From Ralstonia insidiosa (GTDB lineage: Bacteria; Pseudomonadota; Gammaproteobacteria; Burkholderiales; Burkholderiaceae), in contig NZ_VZPV01000001.1 of the NCBI RefSeq assembly GCF_008801405.1, positions 2,666,001 through 2,730,000 on the forward strand: DNA of 64,000 bases. Direction: 5' to 3'. Below the pieces are notes generated by a model. The model made no database searches. It saw only the letters and a list, made by a program, of their open reading frames with translations, and was not told the origin of the DNA. The position numbers and the translations under genes are program-made. Shown here piece after piece: positions 26,291-34,587 of this stretch. Position 1 is the first letter of the stretch. Every line of letters begins with the position of its first letter.

Positions 26291-27985
26291 ATGACCCGTA
26301 TCGCTGTCCGTTCGCACTCCACTGAGGCCGCCAACACGCTGGCTGGCCACGGTATCCATCCTGTATTGGCACGCATCCTGGCCGCACGCGGCGTTGCTCG
26401 ACCCGATGAACTGTCGACCGAGCTGGCCGACCTGCTGCCGCCGGCACAGCTCAAGGGCATCGACGATGCAGCGCGCTATCTGGCCGACGCCATCGCCGCC
26501 AACAAGCGCTTGCTCATCATTGCCGACTACGACTGCGACGGCGCCACCGCCTGCGCCGTGGGCGTGCGCGGGTTGCGCATGCTCGGCGCGCAGGTGAGCT
26601 ACATCGTCCCAAACCGCTTTGAATACGGCTACGGCCTGTCGCCCGAGATCGTGGCGCTGGCCGCGCGCGAGAAGCCGGACGTCTTGGTCACCGTCGACAA
26701 CGGCATTGCCGATGTGGCGGGCGTGGCGGCGGCCAATGCCTTGGGCATCGACGTGGTCGTCACCGATCACCACATGCCGGGCGCGCAATTGCCCGAGGCG
26801 CGCGTGATCGTCAACCCGAACCAGCCTGGCTGCGGCTTTCCGAGCAAGAACCTGGCGGGCGTGGGCGTGATGTTCTACGTGCTGTTGGCACTGCGAGCCG
26901 AACTGCGCGCCCGTGGCGTCTTCACACCGCAGGAACAGCCTCGCCTCGACGCACTGCTCGATCTGGTGGCGCTGGGTACCGTGGCTGACGTGGTCAAGCT
27001 CGACGCCAACAACCGGCTGCTGGTGGCACAAGGGCTCAAACGCATGCGCGCGGGGCGGATGTGCCCCGGCATCGCCGCCCTCTTCCGCGTGGCGGCACGC
27101 GAGGCGCGTCGCGCATCGACGTTCGACCTCGGCTTCGGCCTCGGCCCGCGCCTGAACGCGGCCGGGCGGCTGGCCGACATGTCACTCGGCATCGAATGCC
27201 TGCTCACGGATGACTACGATCGCGCCATGGCCATTGCCGCCGAACTCGACGGCATGAACCGCGAGCGCCGCGAGATCGAAGCCGGCATGCAGCAGGAAGC
27301 GCTGGCGATCCTGGACAGCATGAACGCCTTCGATGGCGCGGGTCGCCACACCATCGCCGTGTACAACGAGACATGGCATCAGGGCGTGATCGGCATCGTC
27401 GCCTCGCGCATCAAAGACAAGTTCCACCGCCCCGTCTTCACCTTTGCACCCGGCGACGACGGCGTCATCAAGGGCTCGGGCCGTTCGATCCCGGGCTTCC
27501 ACCTGCGCGACGCGCTGGACGCCGTGCACAAGCGCAGCCCCGGGCTGATCGTCAAGTTTGGCGGGCACGCCATGGCGGCCGGCCTCACGCTGCGCGAAGA
27601 CGGCTTCGACGAATTCGTTGCCACCTTCGAAGCCGTTGGTCGCGAATGGCTGACCGAGGCCCTGCTCTCACGCGTGCTGGAAACCGACGGCGAGGCCGAC
27701 CCCGAGTGCTTCTCTCCCCAGTTCGTCGAGCTGCTCGAAACCCAGGTCTGGGGCCAGGGTTTTCCGGCGCCGAGCTTCTGCGGCGAGTTCGATGTTCTGT
27801 CGCAGGCGGTGCTCAAGGACAAGCACCTGAAGCTCAAGCTCGGGCGCGGCAAGCAGCATTTCGATGCGATCTGGTTCAACCACGCTGAACCGCTTGGCGC
27901 TTCAGCTTATGTGGCCTACCGGCTCGACAACAACACCTTCAACGGCATCACGCGCGTGCAGATGGTGATCGAACACGCGCAATAG
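26291..27985 (+). CDS. recJ: Single-stranded-DNA-specific exonuclease RecJ
   Basis: A 564-residue 5'-3' exonuclease of the DHH superfamily, acting in recombination and mismatch repair. Metal motifs are IIADYDCDGATA (motif I), VTVDNG, VVTDHHMPG (the DHH signature) and, in the DHHA1 part, GVIGIVASRIKDKF and IVKFGGHAMAAGLTL. The C-terminal OB domain is present (LKLKLGRGKQHFDAIWFN). Length is standard. Its ATG follows the RpfE-like stop with no gap, so the two are translationally linked. Confidence 0.96.
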   Translation: MTRIAVRSHSTEAANTLAGHGIHPVLARILAARGVARPDELSTELADLLPPAQLKGIDDAARYLADAIAANKRLLIIADYDCDGATACAVGVRGLRMLGAQVSYIVPNRFEYGYGLSPEIVALAAREKPDVLVTVDNGIADVAGVAAANALGIDVVVTDHHMPGAQLPEARVIVNPNQPGCGFPSKNLAGVGVMFYVLLALRAELRARGVFTPQEQPRLDALLDLVALGTVADVVKLDANNRLLVAQGLKRMRAGRMCPGIAALFRVAAREARRASTFDLGFGLGPRLNAAGRLADMSLGIECLLTDDYDRAMAIAAELDGMNRERREIEAGMQQEALAILDSMNAFDGAGRHTIAVYNETWHQGVIGIVASRIKDKFHRPVFTFAPGDDGVIKGSGRSIPGFHLRDALDAVHKRSPGLIVKFGGHAMAAGLTLREDGFDEFVATFEAVGREWLTEALLSRVLETDGEADPECFSPQFVELLETQVWGQGFPAPSFCGEFDVLSQAVLKDKHLKLKLGRGKQHFDAIWFNHAEPLGASAYVAYRLDNNTFNGITRVQMVIEHAQ

Positions 27986-28155
27986 CCACCTGCCCAGAAC
28001 TTGCGCCGGCGCATAAACACATGCCAAAACTGTCTGACGGTACGCAGATGATGCAGCCGTCAGGCACGGCAGCTGCGTTACAATACGAGATTGTCGGCTT
28101 GGCACCTGCCATGACCGCACACCCCACGAATTCCTAGCATTAACCTCCAAGCGAA

Positions 28156-28482
28156 ATGACTCACGTCGTTACCGAAAGCTGTGTCCGCTGCAAGTACACC
28201 GACTGCGTGGACGTCTGCCCCGTCGATTGCTTCCGCGAAGGCCCGAACTTCCTGACCATCGATCCGGATGAGTGCATCGACTGCGCCGTGTGCGTGGCCG
28301 AGTGCCCGGTCAACGCCATCTACGCTGAAGAGGACGTACCTGCCGATCAGCAGAAGTGGATCGCCATCAATGCCGAACTCTCGACCATCGGCTGGCCGTC
28401 CATCACCAAGACCAAGCAACCCTTGCCCGACGCCGACGACTGGAAGGACGTGAAGGACAAGGAGCAGTATCTCGAGCGCTGA
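28156..28482 (+). CDS. fdxA: Ferredoxin FdxA (7Fe type)
   Basis: A 108-residue seven-iron ferredoxin. The first cysteine cluster is CVRCKYTDCVDVCP and the second CIDCAVCVAECP, followed by the long C-terminal tail with KWIAINAELSTIGWPSITK and KDKEQYLER that distinguishes FdxA from short bacterial ferredoxins. It would hold one [3Fe-4S] and one [4Fe-4S] cluster and act as a cytoplasmic electron carrier. It stands alone between recJ and the tRNA-Asn gene; a TACAAT hexamer at 28079-28084 is a plausible -10. Confidence 0.95.
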   Translation: MTHVVTESCVRCKYTDCVDVCPVDCFREGPNFLTIDPDECIDCAVCVAECPVNAIYAEEDVPADQQKWIAINAELSTIGWPSITKTKQPLPDADDWKDVKDKEQYLER

Positions 28483-28518
28483 TCTCCAACTTTTTTTACC
28501 GTCAACGCAAAAAAGGTA

Positions 28519-28548
28519 TTGACGGGGAGAACGGAAACTAGCTAGAAT
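28519..28548 (+). promoter_or_regulatory. Sigma-70 promoter of tRNA-Asn
   Basis: TTGACG (28519-28524) and TAGAAT (28543-28548) are 18 bp apart and lie about 25 bp before the mature tRNA-Asn 5' end, a near-consensus sigma-70 promoter. Confidence 0.7.
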
Positions 28549-28572
28549 TCGTTTCTTCGCTGTTGCAGCGAT

Positions 28573-28648
28573 TCCTCGATAGCTCAGTCGGTAGAGCGCC
28601 GGACTGTTAATCCGTAGGTCCCTGGTTCGAGCCCAGGTCGAGGAGCCA
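28573..28648 (+). tRNA. tRNA-Asn (GTT)
   Basis: A 76-nt cloverleaf including encoded CCA. The acceptor stem TCCTCGA pairs with TCGAGGA, the D arm is AGCTCAGTCGGTAGAGC, the anticodon arm GGACTGTTAATCC exposes GTT, and the T arm is CCTGGTTCGAGCCCAGG. It is followed at once by a strong intrinsic terminator. Confidence 0.97.
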
Positions 28649-28656
28649 AGTACTTA

Positions 28657-28686
28657 AGCCCTTGCGAGAAATCGCAAGGGCTTTTT
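28657..28686 (+). terminator. Intrinsic terminator after tRNA-Asn
   Basis: An 11-bp stem (AGCCCTTGCGA) with a GAAA tetraloop and a following T5 run, directly after the tRNA. Confidence 0.9.
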
Positions 28687-28791
28687 ACTTTGGTGAATGG
28701 ACGTCGACGTCACGATTGGACAGCCGTCCAATTTCATTTGTGGCATCGGTGTCGTCGCCGGTATCGTGTACCGTCTTGCACCGATCGTCGT

Positions 28792-28882
28792 GCCCGAGTG
28801 GTGAAATTGGTAGACACCGCGGACTTAAAATCCGCTGCGCCCTAATCGGCGCGTGCCGGTTCGATCCCGGCCTCGGGCACCA
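28792..28882 (+). tRNA. tRNA-Leu (TAA)
   Basis: A 91-nt class II tRNA including CCA. The acceptor stem GCCCGAG pairs with CTCGGGC, the anticodon arm GGACTTAAAATCC exposes TAA, there is a long variable arm (TGCGCCCTAATCGGCGCG), and the T arm is GCCGGTTCGATCCCGGC. Confidence 0.97.
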
Positions 28883-28916
28883 ATCCCCTTGTCTTCTTTT
28901 TCTTGCTCCTGCTGCC

Positions 28917-29651
28917 TCACGAAGCGTGACATGCGTGCGCCTTCGGCGCATCGTCGTATTCATCGTGACGGCGTACCCATGACATGGGGCCGGTTTCGTT
29001 GCGGCCCAGCGGTGCGCGATCGAGCAGTAGCAATGTGCCAACCATGTCTTCCAATCCGCGCGCGTAAGTCGAATACGTGTGGAACACGTTACCGGCATCA
29101 TCCTTGTAGAACGCGCTCATGCCGGGCAACTCGTCGTGGGCCTCGGCGCTTGGGGTAGCGGTGTAGTTGTAGTCGACTGCCCCGCTCTCCAACGCTTCGG
29201 GCGAGAAGCTCACGCGGTAGTCGTGATTGAACGTAGTGCCGAACGACGACACCCACGGAAAGTGCCAGCCCATGCGTTTCTTGTAGGCCGCGATCTCCGC
29301 CATCGATGCGCGCGACACGGCGACCAGCGTCACGTCGTGATGATTCAGATGCGGCAGCATGCCGCCCAGATGATCCGAGAGAAACGAGCATCCGGGGCAC
29401 CCCGCTTCCCAGCCTGGCCCGAGCATGAAGTGATAGACCATCAACTGGCTGCGTCCATCGAACAGCTCAGCCAGCGTCTTCTTGCCATCAGGTGTATCGA
29501 ACACGTACTGCGCGTCGACCTTCACCCACGGCAACGCCTGGCGCTCGGCGTTGACGGCATCGCGCAGGTGGATCGCCTCTTTCTCACGCGCCAGCAATTC
29601 GCGCCGCTTGATGAGCCATTCGTCTCTCGAAACCACGGGATGCGATTGCAT
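28917..29651 (-). CDS. DUF899 family thioredoxin-like protein
   Basis: A 244-residue protein of the DUF899 family. It begins MQSHPVVSRDEWLIKRRELL and has the thioredoxin-fold segment LMVYHFMLGPGWEAGCPGCSFLSDHL, with a CPGC pair in the usual redox position. The later YSTYARGLEDMVGTLLLLDRAPLGRNE is also diagnostic. No signal peptide, so cytoplasmic. No reaction is established for the family. It stands alone between tRNA-Leu and the yeiH-like gene. Confidence 0.9.
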   Translation of the reverse strand: MQSHPVVSRDEWLIKRRELLAREKEAIHLRDAVNAERQALPWVKVDAQYVFDTPDGKKTLAELFDGRSQLMVYHFMLGPGWEAGCPGCSFLSDHLGGMLPHLNHHDVTLVAVSRASMAEIAAYKKRMGWHFPWVSSFGTTFNHDYRVSFSPEALESGAVDYNYTATPSAEAHDELPGMSAFYKDDAGNVFHTYSTYARGLEDMVGTLLLLDRAPLGRNETGPMSWVRRHDEYDDAPKAHACHAS

Positions 29652-29807
29652 GATGAGTCCCCTTCTCTACGACAGTCAGACAGGACTTCATACTAGGCCG
29701 CCTCTCGCGAATGAAAAGGCGCGGCGCGCAAGTCGCGATTCGGATGCGACCTGTGCGCCATGGAAGCGAATCCGCCGTCTCTACATACCCGACGCTGGGT
29801 GTCGAGA

Positions 29808-30917
29808 TCAGCCCATCAGCCAGCGCACAGCGACGTTGATCAGCGCACCACCCACCACCAACCCGACCCACAGCACGGCCGCACACAACAGCGAACGCAC
29901 ACCCGACTTCAGCAGCATCGGCACATGCGTCTGCGTGCCGATGGCGAACATCGCGCAGGCCAGCATTGCCGTGTCGATCGCGTCGATCGGGGCGTGCCAT
30001 GCGGCCGGAATCGCACCCGCCGAGTTCAGCAGCGTCACGCCGAGCAGGCCGACTGCAAACCACGGCATCGCCTTCCATGCGTGACCGGATGCCTTGCGCA
30101 GCGCACCCTCACGGGATTGCGTGGAGGCGGCACCGTCATCAGCAGCGGGCGTCGTGCAAGCCAGCACCACCAGCAGCGGCGCCAGGGCCAGCACACGCAC
30201 CATCTTGCTGACGACAGCGGCATTGGTAGCGTCATCGCCCAGCGGCTTCGCGGTGGCAATCACCTGCGCAACCTCGTGCATCGTCGAGCCGATATAGACA
30301 CCGAAATGCTCCGGCGCGACTGCCATGCCAGCATGCGCCAGCAGCGTGTAAAGCCATGGATACAGGAAGATGCCGACGGTGCCGAACAGCACCACACTCG
30401 CAATCGCCACGGCCGTCTCACGCGGCTGCGCCTTGACTGCCGGTGCCACAGCCAGCACCGCCGCCGCACCACACACCGCGCTGCCCGCTGCCACCAGCAC
30501 GGCCTGCGTGCGGGCAAGACCAAACCAGCGCGTGCCGATCCAGGTGCCGGCCACCATGGTCAGCGCCAGCACCAGCAGCGGAATCGCCACGCCAGATGCG
30601 CCCAGGTCATGAATCTGCGCCAGCGTCAGCCGGGCACCATAGAGAATCACTCCAGCACGCAGCAGCGTGTGGCGTGCAAACTGAATCGCGCCGGGCGTCA
30701 GCCACCGCTGGTGCCCCGGCACATGCCCCACCACCATGCCGAGCAGGATGGCCAGCGTCAGCGCACTCAAACCCAGGTGGCTCGCCCAGCCCATTCCGCC
30801 AAGCACCACCGCCACCCCGGCGCACCCAAACAACACGCCCACGCTCAACAGCGTCCGGCCATCAAACCCGGGCACCACACCCTGGGGGGCCAATTGTTTC
30901 TGTGCAATTGTCATCAC
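29808..30917 (-). CDS. YeiH/UPF0324 family membrane protein (putative sulfate exporter)
   Basis: A 369-residue integral membrane protein with about ten hydrophobic helices and the UPF0324 segments LTLAILLGMVVGH, LRAGVILYGARLTLAQI, SAVCGAAAVLAVAPAVK and FGVYIGSTMHEVAQVIATA. Family members are predicted anion (sulfate or related) permeases; transport has rarely been shown directly. It is divergent from a LysR-type regulator, the same arrangement as yeiH and yeiE in E. coli, with two inverted repeats in the shared 77-bp control region. Confidence 0.88.
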   Translation of the reverse strand: MMTIAQKQLAPQGVVPGFDGRTLLSVGVLFGCAGVAVVLGGMGWASHLGLSALTLAILLGMVVGHVPGHQRWLTPGAIQFARHTLLRAGVILYGARLTLAQIHDLGASGVAIPLLVLALTMVAGTWIGTRWFGLARTQAVLVAAGSAVCGAAAVLAVAPAVKAQPRETAVAIASVVLFGTVGIFLYPWLYTLLAHAGMAVAPEHFGVYIGSTMHEVAQVIATAKPLGDDATNAAVVSKMVRVLALAPLLVVLACTTPAADDGAASTQSREGALRKASGHAWKAMPWFAVGLLGVTLLNSAGAIPAAWHAPIDAIDTAMLACAMFAIGTQTHVPMLLKSGVRSLLCAAVLWVGLVVGGALINVAVRWLMG

Positions 30918-30932
30918 ATCCGCCTTGCTTAT

Positions 30933-30950
30933 TCGTTATACGCATAACGA
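30933..30950. promoter_or_regulatory. Inverted repeat, LysR-type operator candidate 1
   Basis: TCGTTAT and ATAACGA are perfect 7-bp arms around four bases, in the yeiH/LysR divergent region. The TN11A-like form fits a LysR-family recognition site. It is nearer the yeiH-like start (about 16 bp away). Confidence 0.5.
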
Positions 30951-30957
30951 TATGCGG

Positions 30958-30971
30958 CATGTGATAACATG
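30958..30971. promoter_or_regulatory. Inverted repeat, LysR-type operator candidate 2
   Basis: CATGT and ACATG flank GATA, 8 bp from the first repeat and nearer the regulator start. Two adjacent sites of this kind fit the usual recognition-plus-activation site layout of LysR regulators. Confidence 0.4.
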
Positions 30972-30994
30972 TAAAACGGGTAATTTTTCTAAGA

Positions 30995-31918
30995 ATGACC
31001 AGTTTTATGGATAACAAAGCCCCTCGTGTCACGTTGCGCCAATGGGCTGTGTTTGCCGCCATCGCGCAGTGCGAAACCACCACCGCCGCCGGCGAGCAAC
31101 TCGGCCTGTCGCAGTCGGCGGTGAGCGCGGCGCTGGCGGAGCTGGAATCGACGCTCGGGCACCCGTTGTTCGACCGGCATGCACGGCGCCTCCACCTGAA
31201 TGCGCTCGGTCGCCAGTTGCTACCGCAGGCGCAAGCCCTGCTCGACCATGCTGACGCGCTGGAGCGCGCCACCGTGCAGCCCAACGTGCGCCTGAAGCTC
31301 GCCGCCAGCAGCACGATCGGCAACTACGTGCTGCCCGCCCTGCTCGCGAGCTTCCGGCAGCAGATCGCCCCCGACAGCCAGCTCGACGTGCTGATCGGCA
31401 ATACACAGGATGTGGTCGACGCGGTGCAGCGCTTCGAGGTGGACATCGGCCTGATCGAAGGCACGTGCCGCGGAGAAGCCCTGGAAATTGAAACGTGGAT
31501 CGACGACGAGATGGTGATCGTTGCAGCGCCAGGGCATCCGCTCGCGCAAGGACCGGCCTCACATGCCGCGCTGCGCGAAGCCGGCTGGCTGATGCGCGAA
31601 CCGGGTTCGGGCACACGGGAGTTGGTCGACAGCCGCATTGCCTCGGTCGTTGGGCCCCTGCATGTGGCACTCGAACTCGGGCACTCGGAGGCGATTCAGC
31701 GCACCGTGGCTGCAGGCTATGGCATCAGTTGCCTGTCGCGCCACGTGGTAGCCGATGCGCTGCGCGACGGCCGGCTGGTCGAGGTGCAAAGCGGCCTACC
31801 TCGCATCGCTCGTCCACTGCTCATCGTGCGCCATCGCGACAAGCATCCGACGCACGGCCTGACGCAATTCATCGACGCGCTACACGGCCACGCGAGCCTG
31901 CATTCGGACGACTCGTAA
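30995..31918 (+). CDS. LysR family transcriptional regulator (YeiE-like)
   Basis: A 307-residue regulator. The N-terminal winged helix-turn-helix spans about residues 12-70 (LRQWAVFAAIAQCETTTAAGEQLGLSQSAVS in outline) and the C-terminal part is a periplasmic-binding-protein-like effector domain (VRLKLAASSTIGNYVLPALL, DIGLIEGTCRGEALE). The CysB-like cofactor domain and the divergent yeiH-like gene suggest a YeiE-type activator of the permease. A start at the second Met (MDNKAPR), 12 bp downstream, is equally possible. The effector is unknown. Confidence 0.88.
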   Translation: MTSFMDNKAPRVTLRQWAVFAAIAQCETTTAAGEQLGLSQSAVSAALAELESTLGHPLFDRHARRLHLNALGRQLLPQAQALLDHADALERATVQPNVRLKLAASSTIGNYVLPALLASFRQQIAPDSQLDVLIGNTQDVVDAVQRFEVDIGLIEGTCRGEALEIETWIDDEMVIVAAPGHPLAQGPASHAALREAGWLMREPGSGTRELVDSRIASVVGPLHVALELGHSEAIQRTVAAGYGISCLSRHVVADALRDGRLVEVQSGLPRIARPLLIVRHRDKHPTHGLTQFIDALHGHASLHSDDS

Positions 31919-31979
31919 AAAAAATCGCACAAAGGACTAGCGCGATCCGAGAAAGGTTGATATAGTCTCATTTCTTCGC

Positions 31980-32055
31980 GGGGCGTTAGCTCAGTTGGTA
32001 GAGCAGCGGACTCTTAATCCGTAGGTCGAGTGTTCGAGTCACTCACGCCCCACCA
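31980..32055 (+). tRNA. tRNA-Lys (CTT)
   Basis: A 76-nt tRNA including CCA. The acceptor stem GGGGCGT pairs with ACGCCCC, the D arm is AGCTCAGTTGGTAGAGC, the anticodon arm GGACTCTTAATCC exposes CTT, and the T arm is GAGTGTTCGAGTCACTC. A TATAGT hexamer at 31961-31966 is a good -10. Confidence 0.97.
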
Positions 32056-32063
32056 GAATATGG

Positions 32064-32094
32064 AAGGCCCGACAGGCAACTGTCGGGCCTTTTT
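32064..32094 (+). terminator. Intrinsic terminator after tRNA-Lys
   Basis: An 11-bp stem (AGGCCCGACAG) with a GCAA loop and a T run, 10 bp after the tRNA. The hairpin would also sit at the 3' end of the convergent DUF3604-like transcript. Confidence 0.9.
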
Positions 32095-32162
32095 CATTTC
32101 CACAATTTCCGCAAAGACATGGACCTATGCAGATCCATGTCAACGCAGCGCAGCGGCTGTCA

Positions 32163-34574
32163 TCACACGCCGCCATCCCCCACGAACGATACGAACTGCG
32201 CAGACGACCACACCTTCTGGTCGCCCCGCTCCCGCCCGTGGAAGTACACCGGCCGGAAGCCAAACGGCCCATTCACCGGTTCGACCTCCAGCGCCCCGCT
32301 CACGTCGACTGGCAAGGCCTGTTCCGTCAACCGCTCCACCGCAATGAAAAGCTCGGTCCCGCCAAGCTCGAGCCGCAATCCATCTTTGGCAAGCAACTCG
32401 GCCCCGCTGATCTCCCAGTGAAAATCCGGCGCATGCGCAAACGGATTGCGCTGTAGCGGATCACCAACTTTGATGTAGCTGTCGATGCGCCCCTCGATCA
32501 CGATCCGTGCGGCGGCGAGGTTGCTGATGTCGATCTCCACGCTATCGGCATCGCCATAGGTGTCGCTGCGAAAGCCGATGTCCGTGGTGCCTTCGCGCCA
32601 GCATGATTCCTCCAGGTGCTCGAAGCCGTGGCCGCCAAAGCGGTGGATGGTGCCGTTGAGAATGCGGATGCGCCCCTGCCAGGCGGCCCAGCGGTAGCGA
32701 TCGCGGATGCGGGCACCGCCCCAGCGTATGCGAATCAGCCGATCGGAGAAGCCGGCCTCCTGATGCAGGTTGCGCTCCCAGATCAGGCCGGTGTGGTCAT
32801 ACGCGGCAAGGTATTCCCAGCCGACCTGGCCGAGGAACCGGTAGTCAAAGCGCGCGGGGCCTTGATGCGTGAAGGCATCGCCCTGGATATGTTTGCCGCT
32901 GCGTACCAGCAGCGCAGTGTGTTCGCCAGTGCTGGCCCAGGTGTGGCGTGCACGCAGGGCACGGCCAATCGATTGACGATCAAGCCGCTCGGCCAGCACG
33001 CCCGTCAGGCCACCGCGCACACCGAACACCTGCACACCAGGCGCGCCACCCGCAGGCCGCCCGCGATGCTCATCGCCGCTGGCGGCCACGCCGAGCTGGT
33101 AGCCACGCGCGATGACGTCGCGGTACAGCCAGTCGAAATGCCCCCAACTGGAGGCGATCTCCACCAGCCGTTCGAGCTGCGGGTGATGCCAGTCGGGGAT
33201 ATAACGCCGCCCGCCCACGTGCGGCATGATCAGGTGCTCTTCAGGCGCGTCGATGTACGCATCCCACAACTCCTCGATCGGCCAGCGGCCAAGTTCAACG
33301 GCGCTGCCCTTCATGTCTTCGTTCCACACCAGCGTGCGGTTGTGCTCGCCGCGCGCGTTGTAGGGGAAGCCCGGCGCCTCATCGCCGAGGAAGACGACGT
33401 TGTGGTCTCCACCAGCGGTGGAACTGCCGCACCACTCCTGCACCGGGTACGCAACAAAGCGGCCCGGCTCGTTGAACGCGTTGACGGCATCCAGCCCGAG
33501 CTTCCAGTTGGCATCGGTGATCTGGAAATCGTTGACGGTGTAGCCGAACACGTCGATGCCGCCGATATCGCGCGCGTAGGCAGCGTTGTACGCGGGGCTG
33601 TTGGTGCCGACGGTGTCGTGGGCATGTACGTGCAGGTCTGCATAGAACGCACGCGGCGCGTTGGGCGCCTCGAAGATCGACAACCAGGCCGTGGCCTTGC
33701 TCACATGTGGCGCGTCCAGCAGAACGGCCTCCAGCCGAAGCGTGCCGGCATCCGTGGGCAGGTCATCGATGCCGAGCGTGGCCCAGCCGCCACCTGGCAC
33801 CGGATAGTCGCGCTGGTGCACCGGCGTATCGCCATCCCAGGCCGTCAAGCGGATCGTGCCGCCCACATCCGAACTGATGTTTCCCCACCGGTCGAGCAAG
33901 GACGTGCGCACCGACAGCGGCGTGCCCGGCCGGGCAAAACGCGGCGCCTGGAGCAACACCTGTGCGGGCTGACCTGCATGGATGTCGATCACCACGTCGC
34001 CCGGCACCGCCACGAAGCGTGAGGTGCCTAGCGGGTCGACATACAACCGGAAGCGGAAGCTGTCTTCAATGAAGGTCTGCACGCGCGTGCCGGGCCCGCC
34101 ACGCCGCCGATCGCCCAGGCGGATCAGGATGTGGTCACCCGCGTTCAGGTAGCCGTCGACCACGTCAACGATGATCGCCTTCTGGAAGGGCCGCTCGTGG
34201 CCCTTCTGCTCGAAGCGCACGTTCAGCGCCTGTACGGTCGCAGGGCTCTGTCCAGGCACCAATGGGCCAGCCTGGTATTCGGCGCTGAGGTAGTTGGCGC
34301 CGGACGGGTCGGTGGTCTGAAACAGTGCCCAGTCGGAATAGAACTTGAAGGTGGTTTTCAGCCAGGCGCCGTCTGCAATGCCCGAAGCACCGACTTCATA
34401 GTCGATCAGGATCTCCGCCCACTCACCCGCCTCCAGCCGGCTCACCGAGCAGGAGGCGCGGCCGGCAAACGGCAACGCCTTGTTCTTTTCATACAGGCCT
34501 GCGGGCGCGTGATGCTCGCCCAGCCGCTCCCGCAAGGCGGCATAGCCTAACGCCGGGGATGCTCGGTCGTTCAT
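32163..34574 (-). CDS. DUF3604-like PHP-type putative hydrolase
   Basis: An 803-residue protein I recognise only at family level. The N-terminal 330 residues look beta-rich (WAEILIDYEVGASGIADGAWLKTTF, then a region with RPGTPLSVRTSLLDRWGN). A PHP-like metal-binding domain follows from FYADLHVHAHDTVGTNSP, with further His/Asp in GDHNVVFLGDE, LIMPHVGGRRYIPDWHHP and GVAASGDEHRGRP. The layout resembles DUF3604 proteins. No signal peptide is seen. It is the last gene of the seven-gene locus, 13 bp after the SLC13-type transporter, so its substrate may be what that transporter imports. The start at MNDRASP was chosen over a codon 36 bp upstream that overlaps the transporter gene. Confidence 0.7.
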   Translation of the reverse strand: MNDRASPALGYAALRERLGEHHAPAGLYEKNKALPFAGRASCSVSRLEAGEWAEILIDYEVGASGIADGAWLKTTFKFYSDWALFQTTDPSGANYLSAEYQAGPLVPGQSPATVQALNVRFEQKGHERPFQKAIIVDVVDGYLNAGDHILIRLGDRRRGGPGTRVQTFIEDSFRFRLYVDPLGTSRFVAVPGDVVIDIHAGQPAQVLLQAPRFARPGTPLSVRTSLLDRWGNISSDVGGTIRLTAWDGDTPVHQRDYPVPGGGWATLGIDDLPTDAGTLRLEAVLLDAPHVSKATAWLSIFEAPNAPRAFYADLHVHAHDTVGTNSPAYNAAYARDIGGIDVFGYTVNDFQITDANWKLGLDAVNAFNEPGRFVAYPVQEWCGSSTAGGDHNVVFLGDEAPGFPYNARGEHNRTLVWNEDMKGSAVELGRWPIEELWDAYIDAPEEHLIMPHVGGRRYIPDWHHPQLERLVEIASSWGHFDWLYRDVIARGYQLGVAASGDEHRGRPAGGAPGVQVFGVRGGLTGVLAERLDRQSIGRALRARHTWASTGEHTALLVRSGKHIQGDAFTHQGPARFDYRFLGQVGWEYLAAYDHTGLIWERNLHQEAGFSDRLIRIRWGGARIRDRYRWAAWQGRIRILNGTIHRFGGHGFEHLEESCWREGTTDIGFRSDTYGDADSVEIDISNLAAARIVIEGRIDSYIKVGDPLQRNPFAHAPDFHWEISGAELLAKDGLRLELGGTELFIAVERLTEQALPVDVSGALEVEPVNGPFGFRPVYFHGRERGDQKVWSSAQFVSFVGDGGV

Positions 34575-34587
34575 GGAGTGACTCCGA

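Noticed and set aside
28483..28520. Inverted repeat CCGTCAA/TTGACGG after fdxA considered as a terminator
   Set aside because: The loop is 13 bases and A-rich, no T run follows, and the second arm is the -35 of the tRNA-Asn promoter.
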